Below are positions 29,701-38,360 of a DNA stretch of 64,000 nucleotides, in pieces. Numbering within the stretch: the stretch's first letter is position 1; each line of letters starts with the position of its first letter. The notes beneath the pieces are model-generated. The model saw only the letters and a list, made by a program, of their open reading frames with translations. It searched no databases and was not told where the DNA came from. Location of the stretch: the NCBI RefSeq assembly GCF_902459775.1, contig NZ_CABPSQ010000001.1, forward strand, positions 744,001 to 808,000. The letters run 5' to 3'. The position numbers and the translations under genes were made by a program. The DNA comes from Pandoraea captiosa. Its GTDB lineage: Bacteria; Pseudomonadota; Gammaproteobacteria; Burkholderiales; Burkholderiaceae.

Positions 29701-30568
29701 ACAGGCGCTCATGCTCGGCTACGAGAACGACTGGATCCGGGCCGACATCGGCCATACGCCGATCGGTTTCCCCATTTCCTACGTGACGGGTGGCGTGCGC
29801 TTGTTCGGCAATCTCGGACGCTACAACTACTGGGTCGACGTCTCGCGGCGCCCGATGACCGGTAGCATGGTGTCATACGCAGGCGCCAATCTGCCGCTGC
29901 CCGAGATCTTCGGTGACGGCAAATGGGGCGGCGTGCGGCGCGACGCGATCACGTTCCACGCCTCGCGCGACTTCCCGAAATGGGGAATTTTCGGCGAGGC
30001 GAGCGTCGCGCGTCTGACCGGCGAGAACGTGCTGAACAACTCGGAGGTCTCGGCGCGCGCCGGTGTCGACCTGCCGCTCATCTACAAGCGCGACATGCGC
30101 ATGAATACCGGTGTCACGCTGTTCTTCGACAGCTTCGCGCAAAACGAGCGCTACTACACATATGGGCACGGCGGCTACTACAGCCCGCAGACCTATGTGT
30201 CGCTCACGCTGCCGCTGGAATGGTACGGACGCACGCAACGCTGGTCGTACTATCTGCGCGGCTCGGTATCGTTCTCGCAAAGTCAGGAAAAGTCGATGCC
30301 GTACTTCCCGACCAACGGCGCATTGCAAGACGCCAGTGGCGATCTGACGTATGGCTCCGGCGGCGGGTTCGGTGTGGGCTTCTCGATCCTGGGTCGCGCG
30401 GAATACTGGGTCAATCGACACTGGGTGATTGGCGGTCAGGTCCAGTTCGAGCGCTCGGATTACTATGCGCCGAACCGCTTCCTCGTCTACATGCGTTATC
30501 ACTTCGACGCCCGTCGCGGTGACGTACCGATGCCGCCCTCGCCGGTACGACCGATCTGGAGCTACTGA
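26702..30568 (+). CDS. bcsC: Cellulose synthase outer-membrane/TPR subunit BcsC
   Basis: Forms the periplasmic scaffold and outer-membrane pore for cellulose export. 1288 aa. Signal peptide (LIRSACMTCLLMAAGAEHVRA), then a long run of TPR helices (about 50-930; repeated PDNADAL/LG.IA.D-type units), then the BCSC C-terminal domain (about 950-1288) rich in aromatic beta-strands (YGQYAVGYDGHVFAQTDYV, WGGVRRDAITFH, RYHFDARRGD). The ATG at 26702 overlaps bcsZ by 28 bases. The frame is open 143 codons further upstream inside bcsZ, which I reject as shadow. Confidence 0.96.
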   Translation: MGGGLRQTLIRSACMTCLLMAAGAEHVRAAPAPGASARSDAVAANRDVGNLLASARLWHSRHRNDLARAALDKALLVQPDQPDALSLRGQIDIEENKPQDANKALQTLRARYPNSPATRALADVIRINTVDKSRIARARLLQRSGQADAAFAEYKALFPDGPPTGDLGVEYYRAQANATNGWPAAQQGLANLSKASPEDSRASLSLAELMIDRPSSRLAGTRMVAELAARPNADLNALLPLWQKGLSKADGNLAWLPLYQRYLALAPNDADIRAAYDKLNAQQAARTRMLNDPAYKARQAGIKALDQGRLNDAEKSLDAARVKRPNDGELLGSLGLVKMRQGDHKGAQELFAQALRKDPDNAGKWRSLLRTSQFWGAMAEARAARDAGRLADAERLVRGALASDPNNPDGLALLGDIALDDKRDDDAEKLFQQALKIEPDNDTALRGMITLYSRQQRRTELANLLGDLRRRFPQDKARFDKAEAAALSDDADRAIAEGHNGPALAALERAVALDPGNAWTRYSLASLYRKLWLPDIGRDVMAEGMRQPLEADDRAQMLYAQAIYLNVIDDEAGARASLAQIPAANVTPSIKRMQTTLAIRDTARLAREAHAAGNDEESERRYGEALTMAGDDPELIGEVARARVSAGQPEQGLALMRDWLAAHADKPQPDAQLRYAELLNTAERDAELGGFLASMDPATLGEDQRDEWQDLQDRLALRQADRARALGDFDTAQRKLEPLLSRQPPDKRALSTLGDIYFDQRRYDDARKIAEDQIRQDPTNQDARLSLVRVLYEMQDDDAANRELDRALAEAPPDDVWTQLAAVRRLTAMERYDEAIALNDKLRTQFPDTSAVTVQRGRIAQSQRRYHEAKGWYDQARKEEIVQGALPGYDGLTSAESAIDSLESRRNSYVAAGYEIDEKKGDGGISMFNARAVPLYGQYAVGYDGHVFAQTDYVSADSGDLPLNGTSQFGTLPLLNVPSFRAANPGVLSDYGTKRQKAHGQALMLGYENDWIRADIGHTPIGFPISYVTGGVRLFGNLGRYNYWVDVSRRPMTGSMVSYAGANLPLPEIFGDGKWGGVRRDAITFHASRDFPKWGIFGEASVARLTGENVLNNSEVSARAGVDLPLIYKRDMRMNTGVTLFFDSFAQNERYYTYGHGGYYSPQTYVSLTLPLEWYGRTQRWSYYLRGSVSFSQSQEKSMPYFPTNGALQDASGDLTYGSGGGFGVGFSILGRAEYWVNRHWVIGGQVQFERSDYYAPNRFLVYMRYHFDARRGDVPMPPSPVRPIWSY

Positions 30569-30573
30569 CCCAT

Positions 30574-30618
30574 GAATCTTTGCGTCGATAGTCTTTGCGT
30601 AGCTCGTCTTTGCGTGGA
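30574..30618. repeat. Three 15-bp repeats between bcsC and bcsQ
   Basis: Imperfect tandem 15-mers sharing the core TCTTTGCGT, located between the bcsC stop and the bcsQ ribosome-binding site in a 107-bp gap. This is the only sizeable gap in the bcsB-A block. No hairpin or T-tract indicates a terminator. Confidence 0.65.
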
Positions 30619-30675
30619 TATCCAACGTACGACGGTCCATGCGCCGGCGACGGCCCGACGGGCCGGGGAGGGCCC

Positions 30676-31446
30676 ATGCTGACGCTCATTGCCGTCGTCT
30701 CAAGTGCAGGCGGTGCAGGACGAAGCACCGTCACGGCCCATCTGGCCGCCCAACTGGCGCATGCCGGAACGCCCGTCGCCGTGCTCGAACTCGATGCTCA
30801 GAACAGCATCGGCGCGCTGTTGGGGCTGCGTGAAACGTGTGAGCAGGGCGTGTTGTCCGCCGGTGTTGCGCCCGATGCCTGGCGCACCGTGCTGCGCGAC
30901 ACGCCCGAAGGCGTGCCGTTGCTGCCTGCCGGGCGCACGGACACCAGGCAACTGGCGGCGCTCGGCGAATGGCTGCATGGGGACGGCGGGGGCCTGCGCC
31001 GCCAGCTCGACGCCCTGGGGCTGCCGACGGGCACGCGCGTCTTCATCGACACGCAGCGCTTGCCGGACCGCATCGCACAGGCCGCGATTGCCGCGGCCGA
31101 CCGGGTGCTCGGCGTGGTGCCGGTCACGACAACCGGCTACGTCACGCAGCCCGATCTGATGACGGCCTGTGCCGGGCGCGCGCAGATGGTGCCGAATCTG
31201 GCGGCATCGAACTCGCCGCTGAACAACGACCTGCTGCATCTGATTCAGGCGCGTGGCGGCGACGCCGTCGTACCGGTGCGCATTCACCGCGACGACGCTA
31301 TCGGGATGGCCGCGGCCAATGGTGGCTCGTTGGCCAGAGCGGCCGACGGTTCTCAGGCCGCCCTCGACTTCGTCCATCTCGAGGCATGGCTTGCGCGCGC
31401 CACGGCGCCGAACGACCCGGGCGGCCGAGGAGACGCGGGCACATGA
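30676..31446 (+). CDS. bcsQ: Cellulose biosynthesis ParA/MinD-like protein BcsQ
   Basis: MinD/ParA-type protein (YhjQ) involved in assembling or placing the cellulose synthase. 256 aa. The P-loop region reads VVSSAGGAGRSTVTAHLA: compared with KGGxGK(S/T), both lysines are replaced (A11, R16). Enterobacterial BcsQ is also deviant here (RGGVGTTT), so weak or unusual nucleotide handling may be a family trait. LELDAQNSIGALLGL is the Walker A' region, and the RVFIDTQRLPD segment replaces the usual Walker B D.P. GGGGAGG precedes the ATG. It overlaps bcsA in ATGA. Confidence 0.9.
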   Translation: MLTLIAVVSSAGGAGRSTVTAHLAAQLAHAGTPVAVLELDAQNSIGALLGLRETCEQGVLSAGVAPDAWRTVLRDTPEGVPLLPAGRTDTRQLAALGEWLHGDGGGLRRQLDALGLPTGTRVFIDTQRLPDRIAQAAIAAADRVLGVVPVTTTGYVTQPDLMTACAGRAQMVPNLAASNSPLNNDLLHLIQARGGDAVVPVRIHRDDAIGMAAANGGSLARAADGSQAALDFVHLEAWLARATAPNDPGGRGDAGT

Positions 31447-34100
31447 TCACCGACGCACTCGCTTCCCTGTATCGACTCGGCCGGGAAATGCTCGCCGTGC
31501 GACTCCGCGTGCCAACTCGGCCGGACGGTCGCACGCCGGGTATCGCGCAATGGCTGCTCGCTGCTACGGTGCGCTCGCCCGCGCATCGTCTGCGGATCTC
31601 GCAAGCCACGGATCATCTCGTGGCGCGTCTGGCGGTGCGGCTGGATGTTCGTCAACTCGACGAATGGCGCGACTGGTGGCTGCGTCTCGTGTTCCAGCCG
31701 GCGCGCAGGGGACGCCCCGACTATCCGGGGCGTGCGCTTGCCTGGGCCAACGACCGTGTGACGCAACGGCTCGACGTGCCCGCCGATGCGAGCTTCTGGC
31801 GGATGGTCGGCGCCATGTTCTGGCGGCGCCCCGGCCATCGACCAGCGTTTCCGCCTTATACCGCATGGCTTGCCTTCCGCTCGGGTAACGAGCGGTTGCG
31901 TCTATGGCTGGTGCAGACACTCTTCGGCATTCCGCCCGACACGCCGGCCGAACTGGCGCACCGCTTCGACAAGAAGCTCGAAAGCGTCATGCAGTGGCGG
32001 GTGACGTCGAGCGTCGTCGCGCTGCTGGGACTCATCGGCGTGTTCTGGATCGTGACGACGCCGTTCGATCCCTTCTCGCAACTCCTGTTCTCGATCTGCA
32101 CGCTGACGCTGGCGCTCGTGTTCCGGCGGCTCGACAGTCAATACTCCGTGCTGGTGCTAATCGGCCTGTCGCTCACGTCGACTGTGCGCTATGTGTGGTG
32201 GCGTCTGACGCAATCGCTGGCGTTCGACACGGTGGCGGAAGCCGCCGTCGGCTACACCCTGGTCGCCGCAGAAATGTACACGTGGATGATTCTGCTGTTC
32301 GGGTACATCCAGACGGTCTGGCCGTTGCACCGGCGCATCACGCCGCTGCCCCCGGACACGCGTCTGTGGCCGAGCGTCGACATCTACATCCCGACCTACA
32401 ACGAAGGGCTGGACGTGGTGCGCCCGACAGTCTACGCCGCGTGCGGCATCGACTGGCCGCCGGAAAAGCTCAATATCTATCTGCTCGACGACGGGCGTCG
32501 CGAGGAGATGCGCGAGTTCGCCGCGCTCGCCGGTGTGCACTACGTCACCCGTCCCGACAATCGCCATGCCAAGGCGGGCAACATCAACCATGCGCTCGGC
32601 AAGACGACGGGCGAGTTCATCGCCATTTTCGATTGCGATCACATTCCCGTGCGCTCGTTCCTGCAAACGACCATGGGCTCGTTTCTCAAGGATGAGCGCT
32701 GCTCGCTGGTCCAGACCCCGCACCATTTCTTCTCCGACGATCCGTTCGAGCGCAACCTCGCCACGCGTGGCGCAGTGCCAAACGAAGGGCGTCTGTTCTA
32801 CGGCATCGTGCAGGACGGCAACGACTTCTGGAACGCATCCTTCTTCTGCGGATCGTGCGCGGTGTTGCGTCGTACGGCGCTCGACGAAGTCGGCGGTGTG
32901 GCCGTGGAGACCGTGACCGAGGACGCCCACACCGCCCTCAAGATGCACCGGCGCGGCTGGAATACGGTGTATCTGAAAGTGGTGCAGGCCGCAGGTCTCG
33001 CGACGGAGTCACTCTCGGGCCACGTCGGGCAGCGCATTCGCTGGGCGCGAGGCATGGCGCAGATCTTCCGCGTCGACAATCCGCTGTTCGGACGCGGCCT
33101 GAAATTCGGTCAGCGCATTTGTTACGCGAACGGCATGCTGCACTTCTTCTACGGCATTCCGCGCATCATTTTTCTGCTCGCCCCGATCTGCTATCTGTTC
33201 TTCGGGCTGCACATCGTGCAAGCGGCGGCGTTGAGCATCTGCGCTTACGTGCTGCCTCACATCGCGCACGCCAACATTGCGAATTCGCGCATTCAGGGCA
33301 AGTATCGCCACTCTTTCTGGTCGGACGTCTACGAAGCCGTACTCGCCTGGTACGTGGCGCTACCGACGACGGTGGCGTTCATCAATCCCCGCTATGGCAA
33401 GTTCAACGTGACGGCCAAGGGCGGGCTGATCGAGCAGAGTTTCTTCGACTGGAGTATTTCGAAGCCGTATCTGGTGCTGCTGGGCTTTAACGTGGCGGGC
33501 TTTCTCGCCGGCATCCTGCGGTACTTCTACGGTCCCGCCCATGAGTCCGGTGCGCTGATCTTCAACCTGTTGTGGGTGATGTTCAACCTCGCGGTGCTGG
33601 GGGCAGCGGTGGCGGTGGCTACCGAAGTCAAGCAGGTGCGCCGCACGCACCGCGTGTCGATGCGCATGCCGGCGACGCTGTACTTGCCCGACGGCCGCAC
33701 GATGGCGTGCCACACGCGGGACTTCTCGGGCGGCGGCCTCGCGCTCGTGCTGCCGGCCCCTATCGATCCCGCTGTCGGCACCGAGGCGCATGTCGCGCTT
33801 GCGCGTGGCGCGACCGAGTACGGGTTCCCGGTGAGCGTGGTCGGCGCGCGCGGGCACGATCTGTTCCTGGCGTTCATGCCGCTCACCGCGGAACAGGACA
33901 AGCACCTCGTGCAATTCACCTTCGGGCGGGCCGACGCGTGGCGCGACTGGGACGCCGAACGCACACGCGACGAACCGATCCGGGCGCTGTTCGAAATGCT
34001 GGCAATGGGCCTGCGTGGGTATCAGGTGCTCGCCAATTACCTGTTGAGCAAGCTGGTCACGCGCTGGCAGAACCGATTGCGGGGCGAGCGGCATACGTGA
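31443..34100 (+). CDS. bcsA: Cellulose synthase catalytic subunit BcsA (UDP-forming)
   Basis: Inner-membrane processive GT2 glycosyltransferase that polymerises UDP-glucose into beta-1,4-glucan and extrudes it (EC 2.4.1.12). 885 aa. An N-terminal ~180-residue cytoplasmic extension is followed by transmembrane helices. The catalytic motifs are D-D-G at 349-351, DCD at 397-399, FFCGS at 467-471, TED at 492-494 and QRIRW at 530-534. More helices follow, then a PilZ domain with the c-di-GMP motifs R733-x3-R737 and D760-x-S762-x2-G765. It is therefore expected to be activated by c-di-GMP. The ATG overlaps the bcsQ stop by three bases. Confidence 0.98.
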   Translation: MITDALASLYRLGREMLAVRLRVPTRPDGRTPGIAQWLLAATVRSPAHRLRISQATDHLVARLAVRLDVRQLDEWRDWWLRLVFQPARRGRPDYPGRALAWANDRVTQRLDVPADASFWRMVGAMFWRRPGHRPAFPPYTAWLAFRSGNERLRLWLVQTLFGIPPDTPAELAHRFDKKLESVMQWRVTSSVVALLGLIGVFWIVTTPFDPFSQLLFSICTLTLALVFRRLDSQYSVLVLIGLSLTSTVRYVWWRLTQSLAFDTVAEAAVGYTLVAAEMYTWMILLFGYIQTVWPLHRRITPLPPDTRLWPSVDIYIPTYNEGLDVVRPTVYAACGIDWPPEKLNIYLLDDGRREEMREFAALAGVHYVTRPDNRHAKAGNINHALGKTTGEFIAIFDCDHIPVRSFLQTTMGSFLKDERCSLVQTPHHFFSDDPFERNLATRGAVPNEGRLFYGIVQDGNDFWNASFFCGSCAVLRRTALDEVGGVAVETVTEDAHTALKMHRRGWNTVYLKVVQAAGLATESLSGHVGQRIRWARGMAQIFRVDNPLFGRGLKFGQRICYANGMLHFFYGIPRIIFLLAPICYLFFGLHIVQAAALSICAYVLPHIAHANIANSRIQGKYRHSFWSDVYEAVLAWYVALPTTVAFINPRYGKFNVTAKGGLIEQSFFDWSISKPYLVLLGFNVAGFLAGILRYFYGPAHESGALIFNLLWVMFNLAVLGAAVAVATEVKQVRRTHRVSMRMPATLYLPDGRTMACHTRDFSGGGLALVLPAPIDPAVGTEAHVALARGATEYGFPVSVVGARGHDLFLAFMPLTAEQDKHLVQFTFGRADAWRDWDAERTRDEPIRALFEMLAMGLRGYQVLANYLLSKLVTRWQNRLRGERHT

Positions 34101-34215
34101 CGGAACGTCCCGGCGCATCCACGGATTTTCGAGACAGCGGCGAGCCGGGCGAGACAATGAAGACATCGACGGAACGTGAGCCGACGACGGCGCGGCTACC
34201 CAAGGGAACCATACG

Positions 34216-35874
34216 ATGGGCATCTGGAACCTCTATTTCATTCTGAAGCTGTTGCTGCTGTGGGCGGGCATCATCGGCTTTCACGTGCTGCCGAACTTCC
34301 TCTTCGCCCTCTGTCTGGTCGTGAGGTTGCGCCCGCGCTGGGCGCGCATCTTGCGGCAGGTGATCGCGATCCCGATAGGCGCGGCGCTGCTCTACTACGA
34401 CTCCAACCTGCCGCCGTTCGCGCGTTTCGTCGAGCAGTTGCCCGCGCTGCTGCAATTCCGCTTCTCGTACATCGTCGAACTCCTCGGACGCTTCGTCCCT
34501 GCACGTGACTGGCTATTGCTGGCGATCATGGTGCTGGCGTACTGGATCGTGAATCGCTGGGTACGCGTGACCACGTTCGTGCTGCTCGCGTTGCTGATCG
34601 TGCCGGGCGTGCTGCGCGTGGGGACGCTCGTCTCCGTGTCGCCGGTGGTTGCGGCACAGGGCGACACGACGGCACTGACGGCGGGGGCGGCTGGAGCGGC
34701 TGGGGTGGCGGGCGGGGCAGCAGGGGGCGGAGCCACGGCCGCCAGCAGCGAGTTCCTGACCGGCGACGGCGAAGTGCCGTTGGGCGCGAACCCGAACGCG
34801 GCGCTCAACAGCTTTTACTCACGTGAGCTGACCCGTTCCGTCTCCTTGCCTGCGCAAGCCGGTGCGGGGCCGGACTACGACATCATCTTCCTGCACGTCT
34901 GCTCCCTCGCGCAGGACGACCTCGACGTCGACAATCTCGATAACCTGCCGCTGCTCTCGAAGTTCGACTTCATCTTCAAGAATTTCAATTCCGCCGCCAG
35001 CTACAGTGGACCGGCAGCGATTCGCGTGCTTCGCGCAGGATGTGGTCAGCCCGCGCACAAGGCCTTGTACGACCCGGCAGGCCCGCAGTGCTACGTGATG
35101 AGTGACCTCAAGAACCTGGGCTTTACCCCGTCGCTCGCCATGAATCACGACGGACACTTCGACAACTTCATGCAGGAAGTTCAGCAGAACTTCAATGTGC
35201 CGGGCGTCGCACCCTTCGACAACACGCACGCCCGCGTGTCGATGCGCGCGTTCGACGAAACGCCGATTCGCTCCGACGGCGACGTGCTGCAAGCGTGGTG
35301 GAAGCAGCGCATGTCGCAACCGGACAAGCGCGTGGCGCTGTACTACAACACCATCTCGCTGCATGACGGCAATCGTCTGGAAGGCTCGAAACTCAGCAGC
35401 GTGCAGAGCTATCCGCTGCGCGCCAGGACAATGTTCGACGACTTCGGTCAGTTCATCGACACGATTGCCAGGTCGGGGCGCAAAGCCGTCGTGGTGTTCG
35501 TGCCGGAACATGGCGCAGCGCTGCGCGGCAGCAAATTGCAGATCTCCGGCATGCGTGAAATTCCCCTGGCGGAAATCACGCATGTGCCGGTGGCGGTGAA
35601 GCTTGTGGGATTTGGCGACGGCGCGGCGGCCTCGCACGGCACGCCGGTCTCGATTTCCACGCCCACGAGCTATCTGGCGATGATGACGCTCATCTCGAAA
35701 TTGATCGCCAACAACCCGTTTGCCGGCACACCCGATCTGGCGCAGTACGCGAGCGACCTGCCTCAGACCGCTTTCGTCTCGGCCAACGAGCAGACGACTG
35801 TCATGAAGTACGGCGGCAAGATGCTCATTCGCGGTGCGGACGGTGTCTGGCTCGACCTGAAGTCGCTGGAGTAG
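34216..35874 (+). CDS. bcsG: Cellulose phosphoethanolamine transferase BcsG
   Basis: Inner-membrane enzyme that adds phosphoethanolamine to nascent cellulose. 552 aa. Four to five N-terminal helices (residues ~5-140), an Ala/Gly-rich linker (155-175), then an alkaline-phosphatase-fold periplasmic domain. Active-site residues align with E. coli BcsG at a constant -14 offset: C229 (HVCSLAQDDL), nucleophile S264 (AASYSGPAAI), H382 (SLHDGNR), E430 and H431 (VPEHGAAL), so it looks competent. It lies 115 bp after bcsA. bcsE and bcsF, the usual partners, are not seen. Confidence 0.95.
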   Translation: MGIWNLYFILKLLLLWAGIIGFHVLPNFLFALCLVVRLRPRWARILRQVIAIPIGAALLYYDSNLPPFARFVEQLPALLQFRFSYIVELLGRFVPARDWLLLAIMVLAYWIVNRWVRVTTFVLLALLIVPGVLRVGTLVSVSPVVAAQGDTTALTAGAAGAAGVAGGAAGGGATAASSEFLTGDGEVPLGANPNAALNSFYSRELTRSVSLPAQAGAGPDYDIIFLHVCSLAQDDLDVDNLDNLPLLSKFDFIFKNFNSAASYSGPAAIRVLRAGCGQPAHKALYDPAGPQCYVMSDLKNLGFTPSLAMNHDGHFDNFMQEVQQNFNVPGVAPFDNTHARVSMRAFDETPIRSDGDVLQAWWKQRMSQPDKRVALYYNTISLHDGNRLEGSKLSSVQSYPLRARTMFDDFGQFIDTIARSGRKAVVVFVPEHGAALRGSKLQISGMREIPLAEITHVPVAVKLVGFGDGAAASHGTPVSISTPTSYLAMMTLISKLIANNPFAGTPDLAQYASDLPQTAFVSANEQTTVMKYGGKMLIRGADGVWLDLKSLE

Positions 35875-36071
35875 GTCGGTCAGTTGACGGCGCACGCGGC
35901 CCGAGCCCACCTCGACGCCGCGCGCATTTTTACGGAATCGCGCATACTGTGCACCTTGCCCGCGCGCGCGGGCATTGCGCTTTGTGCTGTCGCATCTCGT
36001 GACCTTGCGTCACACTCGGCCGCACCGGGCCGCCAGAGATCCTGCATCCTTCGCAACCTCCGGGAGTTACC

Positions 36072-37070
36072 GTGCAATACACGAAATTCGGCCGCACCGG
36101 CCTGACCGTTTCCCGCCTGTGCCTGGGCACGATGACCTTTGGTCTGCAAACCGAAGAAGCTGCCAGCCACGCCATTCTCGATCGCACTGCCGAGGCGGGC
36201 GTCAATTTCATCGACCTCGCCGACGTCTACCCGCTCGGTGCCGACACGTCGCTCGTCGGACGTACCGAGGAGATCGTGGGGCGCTGGCTCAAAGGCCGTC
36301 GCGATCAGTTCATCGTCGCCACGAAGGCTTGCGGCGAGATGGGACCGTCGCCGTGGGACAAAGGAGCGTCGCGCAAGCATTTGCTGAGCGCCATCGACGC
36401 GTCGCTCGCGCGCATCGGCACCGATTATGTCGATCTCTATCAACTCCACTCCGACGACACCGATACGCCCATCGACGAGACACTCGAAGCCCTCGACATC
36501 ATCGTGAAGTCGGGGCGGGCGCGTTACGTCGGTGTGTCGAACTTTCTCGCCTATCGCCTCGCACGTGCGCTCGGCCGCGCCGATACGCTGCGCCTGACCC
36601 GCTTCGTTTCGGTGCAGCCGCGCTACAACCTGTTGTTCCGCCAGATCGAGCGCGAATTGCTGCCGCTCGCGAGGGAAGAAGGGCTTGCTGTCATTCCCTA
36701 CAACCCGCTCGCCGGCGGGCTGCTCACCGGCAAGTACCGTCACGACGCCGCGCCGACCGAGGGGCGCTTCACGGCCGCAACGGTGGGCAAAGCCGGCGCG
36801 ATGTATCAGCAGCGCTACTGGCACGAACGCGAGTTCGAGACCATCGAAACGCTCAAGGGCATTGCAAAGGACGCCGGGGAATCGCTCACCCGCCTGTCGC
36901 TCGCGTGGGTGCTGGCGAATCCGGTCGTCACGTCCGCGATCATTGGTGCGAGCCGCGTGGAACAGTTGGCCGAGACGCTAGGGACGATCGATTACACGCT
37001 GCCGCCGGAACTGAAAGCGACACTCGACGACGCGTCGCACGCCTATCGTTGGGGCGACGCCGCGCGCTGA
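36072..37070 (+). CDS. Aldo/keto reductase
   Basis: NADPH-dependent carbonyl reductase of the AKR superfamily, substrate unknown. 332 aa. Catalytic tetrad D48 and Y53 (FIDLADVYPLG), K85 (IVATKACG) and H126 (LYQLHSDD). The C-terminal NADPH site is IIGASRVEQLAETLG. The N-terminus, MQYTKFGRTGLTVSRLCLGTM, is textbook for YajO/Tas-like members. A GGGAG ribosome-binding site precedes the ATG. It stands alone, 197 bp after bcsG, and ends in a strong terminator 71 bp downstream. Confidence 0.95.
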   Translation: MQYTKFGRTGLTVSRLCLGTMTFGLQTEEAASHAILDRTAEAGVNFIDLADVYPLGADTSLVGRTEEIVGRWLKGRRDQFIVATKACGEMGPSPWDKGASRKHLLSAIDASLARIGTDYVDLYQLHSDDTDTPIDETLEALDIIVKSGRARYVGVSNFLAYRLARALGRADTLRLTRFVSVQPRYNLLFRQIERELLPLAREEGLAVIPYNPLAGGLLTGKYRHDAAPTEGRFTAATVGKAGAMYQQRYWHEREFETIETLKGIAKDAGESLTRLSLAWVLANPVVTSAIIGASRVEQLAETLGTIDYTLPPELKATLDDASHAYRWGDAAR

Positions 37071-37140
37071 ACGACCGACAGGCGCGCAATGATGTAGCGC
37101 GTTTCAAATCTCAACTCTCACCTCAGACGCCTTCCGCCTG

Positions 37141-37178
37141 ACGCCACAGGCCCGCCATGCCGGGCCTGTGGCGTTTTT
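37141..37178 (+). terminator. Rho-independent terminator after the aldo/keto reductase
   Basis: 14-bp perfect GC-rich stem (37141-37154 with 37161-37174), 6-base loop, and a run of five T at 37174-37178. It is the clearest intrinsic terminator in the window. Confidence 0.92.
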
Positions 37179-37346
37179 GCGTTGCATCAAAGGGATCGCG
37201 GGGAAACCTCGGTGCGCCCGATGCGGGGTGGCCTTTGTGCTCGATCGGGCGGTATAGTGGGAACGTCACGCGGGTTTGTCAGCCGGAACATCGAGATGAC
37301 GTCGCCCGCGCATGGCATTCCTTCGACTTCCAACGCGAGGCTGCTC

Positions 37347-38282
37347 ATGACAAAACGCATTCTGCTGGCGACGGATGGTAGCGAATCGTCGCGCCGCGCA
37401 CTGCGCGAGGCCGCCGCCTTTGCGCGCAACGGCGATGTGATCCGCGTGATTCATACGGTAGAAGATCCGGTCAATCTGCTGACGGCGGCGTTTAGCAAGC
37501 TCATCGATCTGGAGCAGGTGCGCCGCGACATGCAACGCGAAGGCGAGGAGCATCTCGCGCGCGCGGTGCTGTATCTGCGCGAAGAGGGGTTCGATGCGCA
37601 GGCGCATCTGCTCGATCTGCGCACGACCGGGGAAACGGTTCCCGAGGCCATGACGCGCGAAGCCATCGAGTGGGGCGCAGACATCATCGTGGTGGGCACG
37701 CATGGCCGCAGCGGCGTGCGACGCGCCATGCTGGGCAGTGTCGCCGAACAGATCCTGCGCAGCGCCGAGGTCCCTGTGATGCTCGTGGCGGGCGAAGCGC
37801 GTCCGCATCTGCCGTTGCGCTCGGGCGGTCACTATGCGCGCATTCTCGTTGCACTGGACGACAGCGATACGGCGCGTCAGGCGTTCGAATATGCGCTGGC
37901 ATTGGCGCGAACCCACGGCGCATCGATGCGCGTGGTTCACGTGCTCGACCTGCCGGGGCCGTTTCTCGCCGGTTTCGATCCCGAACCGCTGCTCGACGCC
38001 GTGCGCGCGGTGGGCGAACAGGTGCGCCTCTGGGCGGAGAAGCGTCTCAAGGAGGCGGAAGTGCCGGGCGAGATCGAGATGCGGGAGATTCAACCGGTGG
38101 GCGAGGGGGTGGCCGACCAGATCATCGCTGCGGGCAAGGACGCCGATGTCGATGTGATCGTGCTGGGCACGCACGGACGGCGCGGTTTCCGACGCTTCAC
38201 GCTGGGTAGCGTGGCGGAAGATACGGCCCGGCATGCGGGCCGCCCGGTACTGCTGTTACCCGCTCACGCGCCGTCGGCCTGA
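37347..38282 (+). CDS. Universal stress protein with two UspA domains
   Basis: Cytosolic tandem-Usp protein, 311 aa, of the kind induced under energy or oxygen stress. Domain 1 (1-150) starts KRILLATDGSESSRRAL and ends with the ATP-binding GTHGRSGVRRAMLGS; domain 2 (160-311) starts ARILVALDDSDTARQAF and has GTHGRRGFRRFTLGS. Both keep the G-x2-G-x9-G(S/T) signature, so ATP binding is likely. The ATG at 37347 gives the family N-terminus; the longer frame covers upstream DNA. It stands alone behind the terminator. Confidence 0.95.
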   Translation: MTKRILLATDGSESSRRALREAAAFARNGDVIRVIHTVEDPVNLLTAAFSKLIDLEQVRRDMQREGEEHLARAVLYLREEGFDAQAHLLDLRTTGETVPEAMTREAIEWGADIIVVGTHGRSGVRRAMLGSVAEQILRSAEVPVMLVAGEARPHLPLRSGGHYARILVALDDSDTARQAFEYALALARTHGASMRVVHVLDLPGPFLAGFDPEPLLDAVRAVGEQVRLWAEKRLKEAEVPGEIEMREIQPVGEGVADQIIAAGKDADVDVIVLGTHGRRGFRRFTLGSVAEDTARHAGRPVLLLPAHAPSA

Positions 38283-38360
38283 CGGCACGCGCAGCGGAGG
38301 TGCAGCGCATGTCGCGGCAGCGATGCCGCACGTGCGCCGCAGGGGCTGACAACGTGCGCG

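Noticed and set aside
30969-31442. 158-codon extension of BcsA upstream into bcsQ
   Set aside because: The ATG at 31443 overlaps the bcsQ stop in ATGA and gives a normal BcsA length; the extension is a shadow of BcsQ.
34100-34216. Possible bcsF between bcsA and bcsG
   Set aside because: The only small plus frame here encodes a 29-residue Thr/Arg/Pro peptide with no membrane helix, unlike BcsF.
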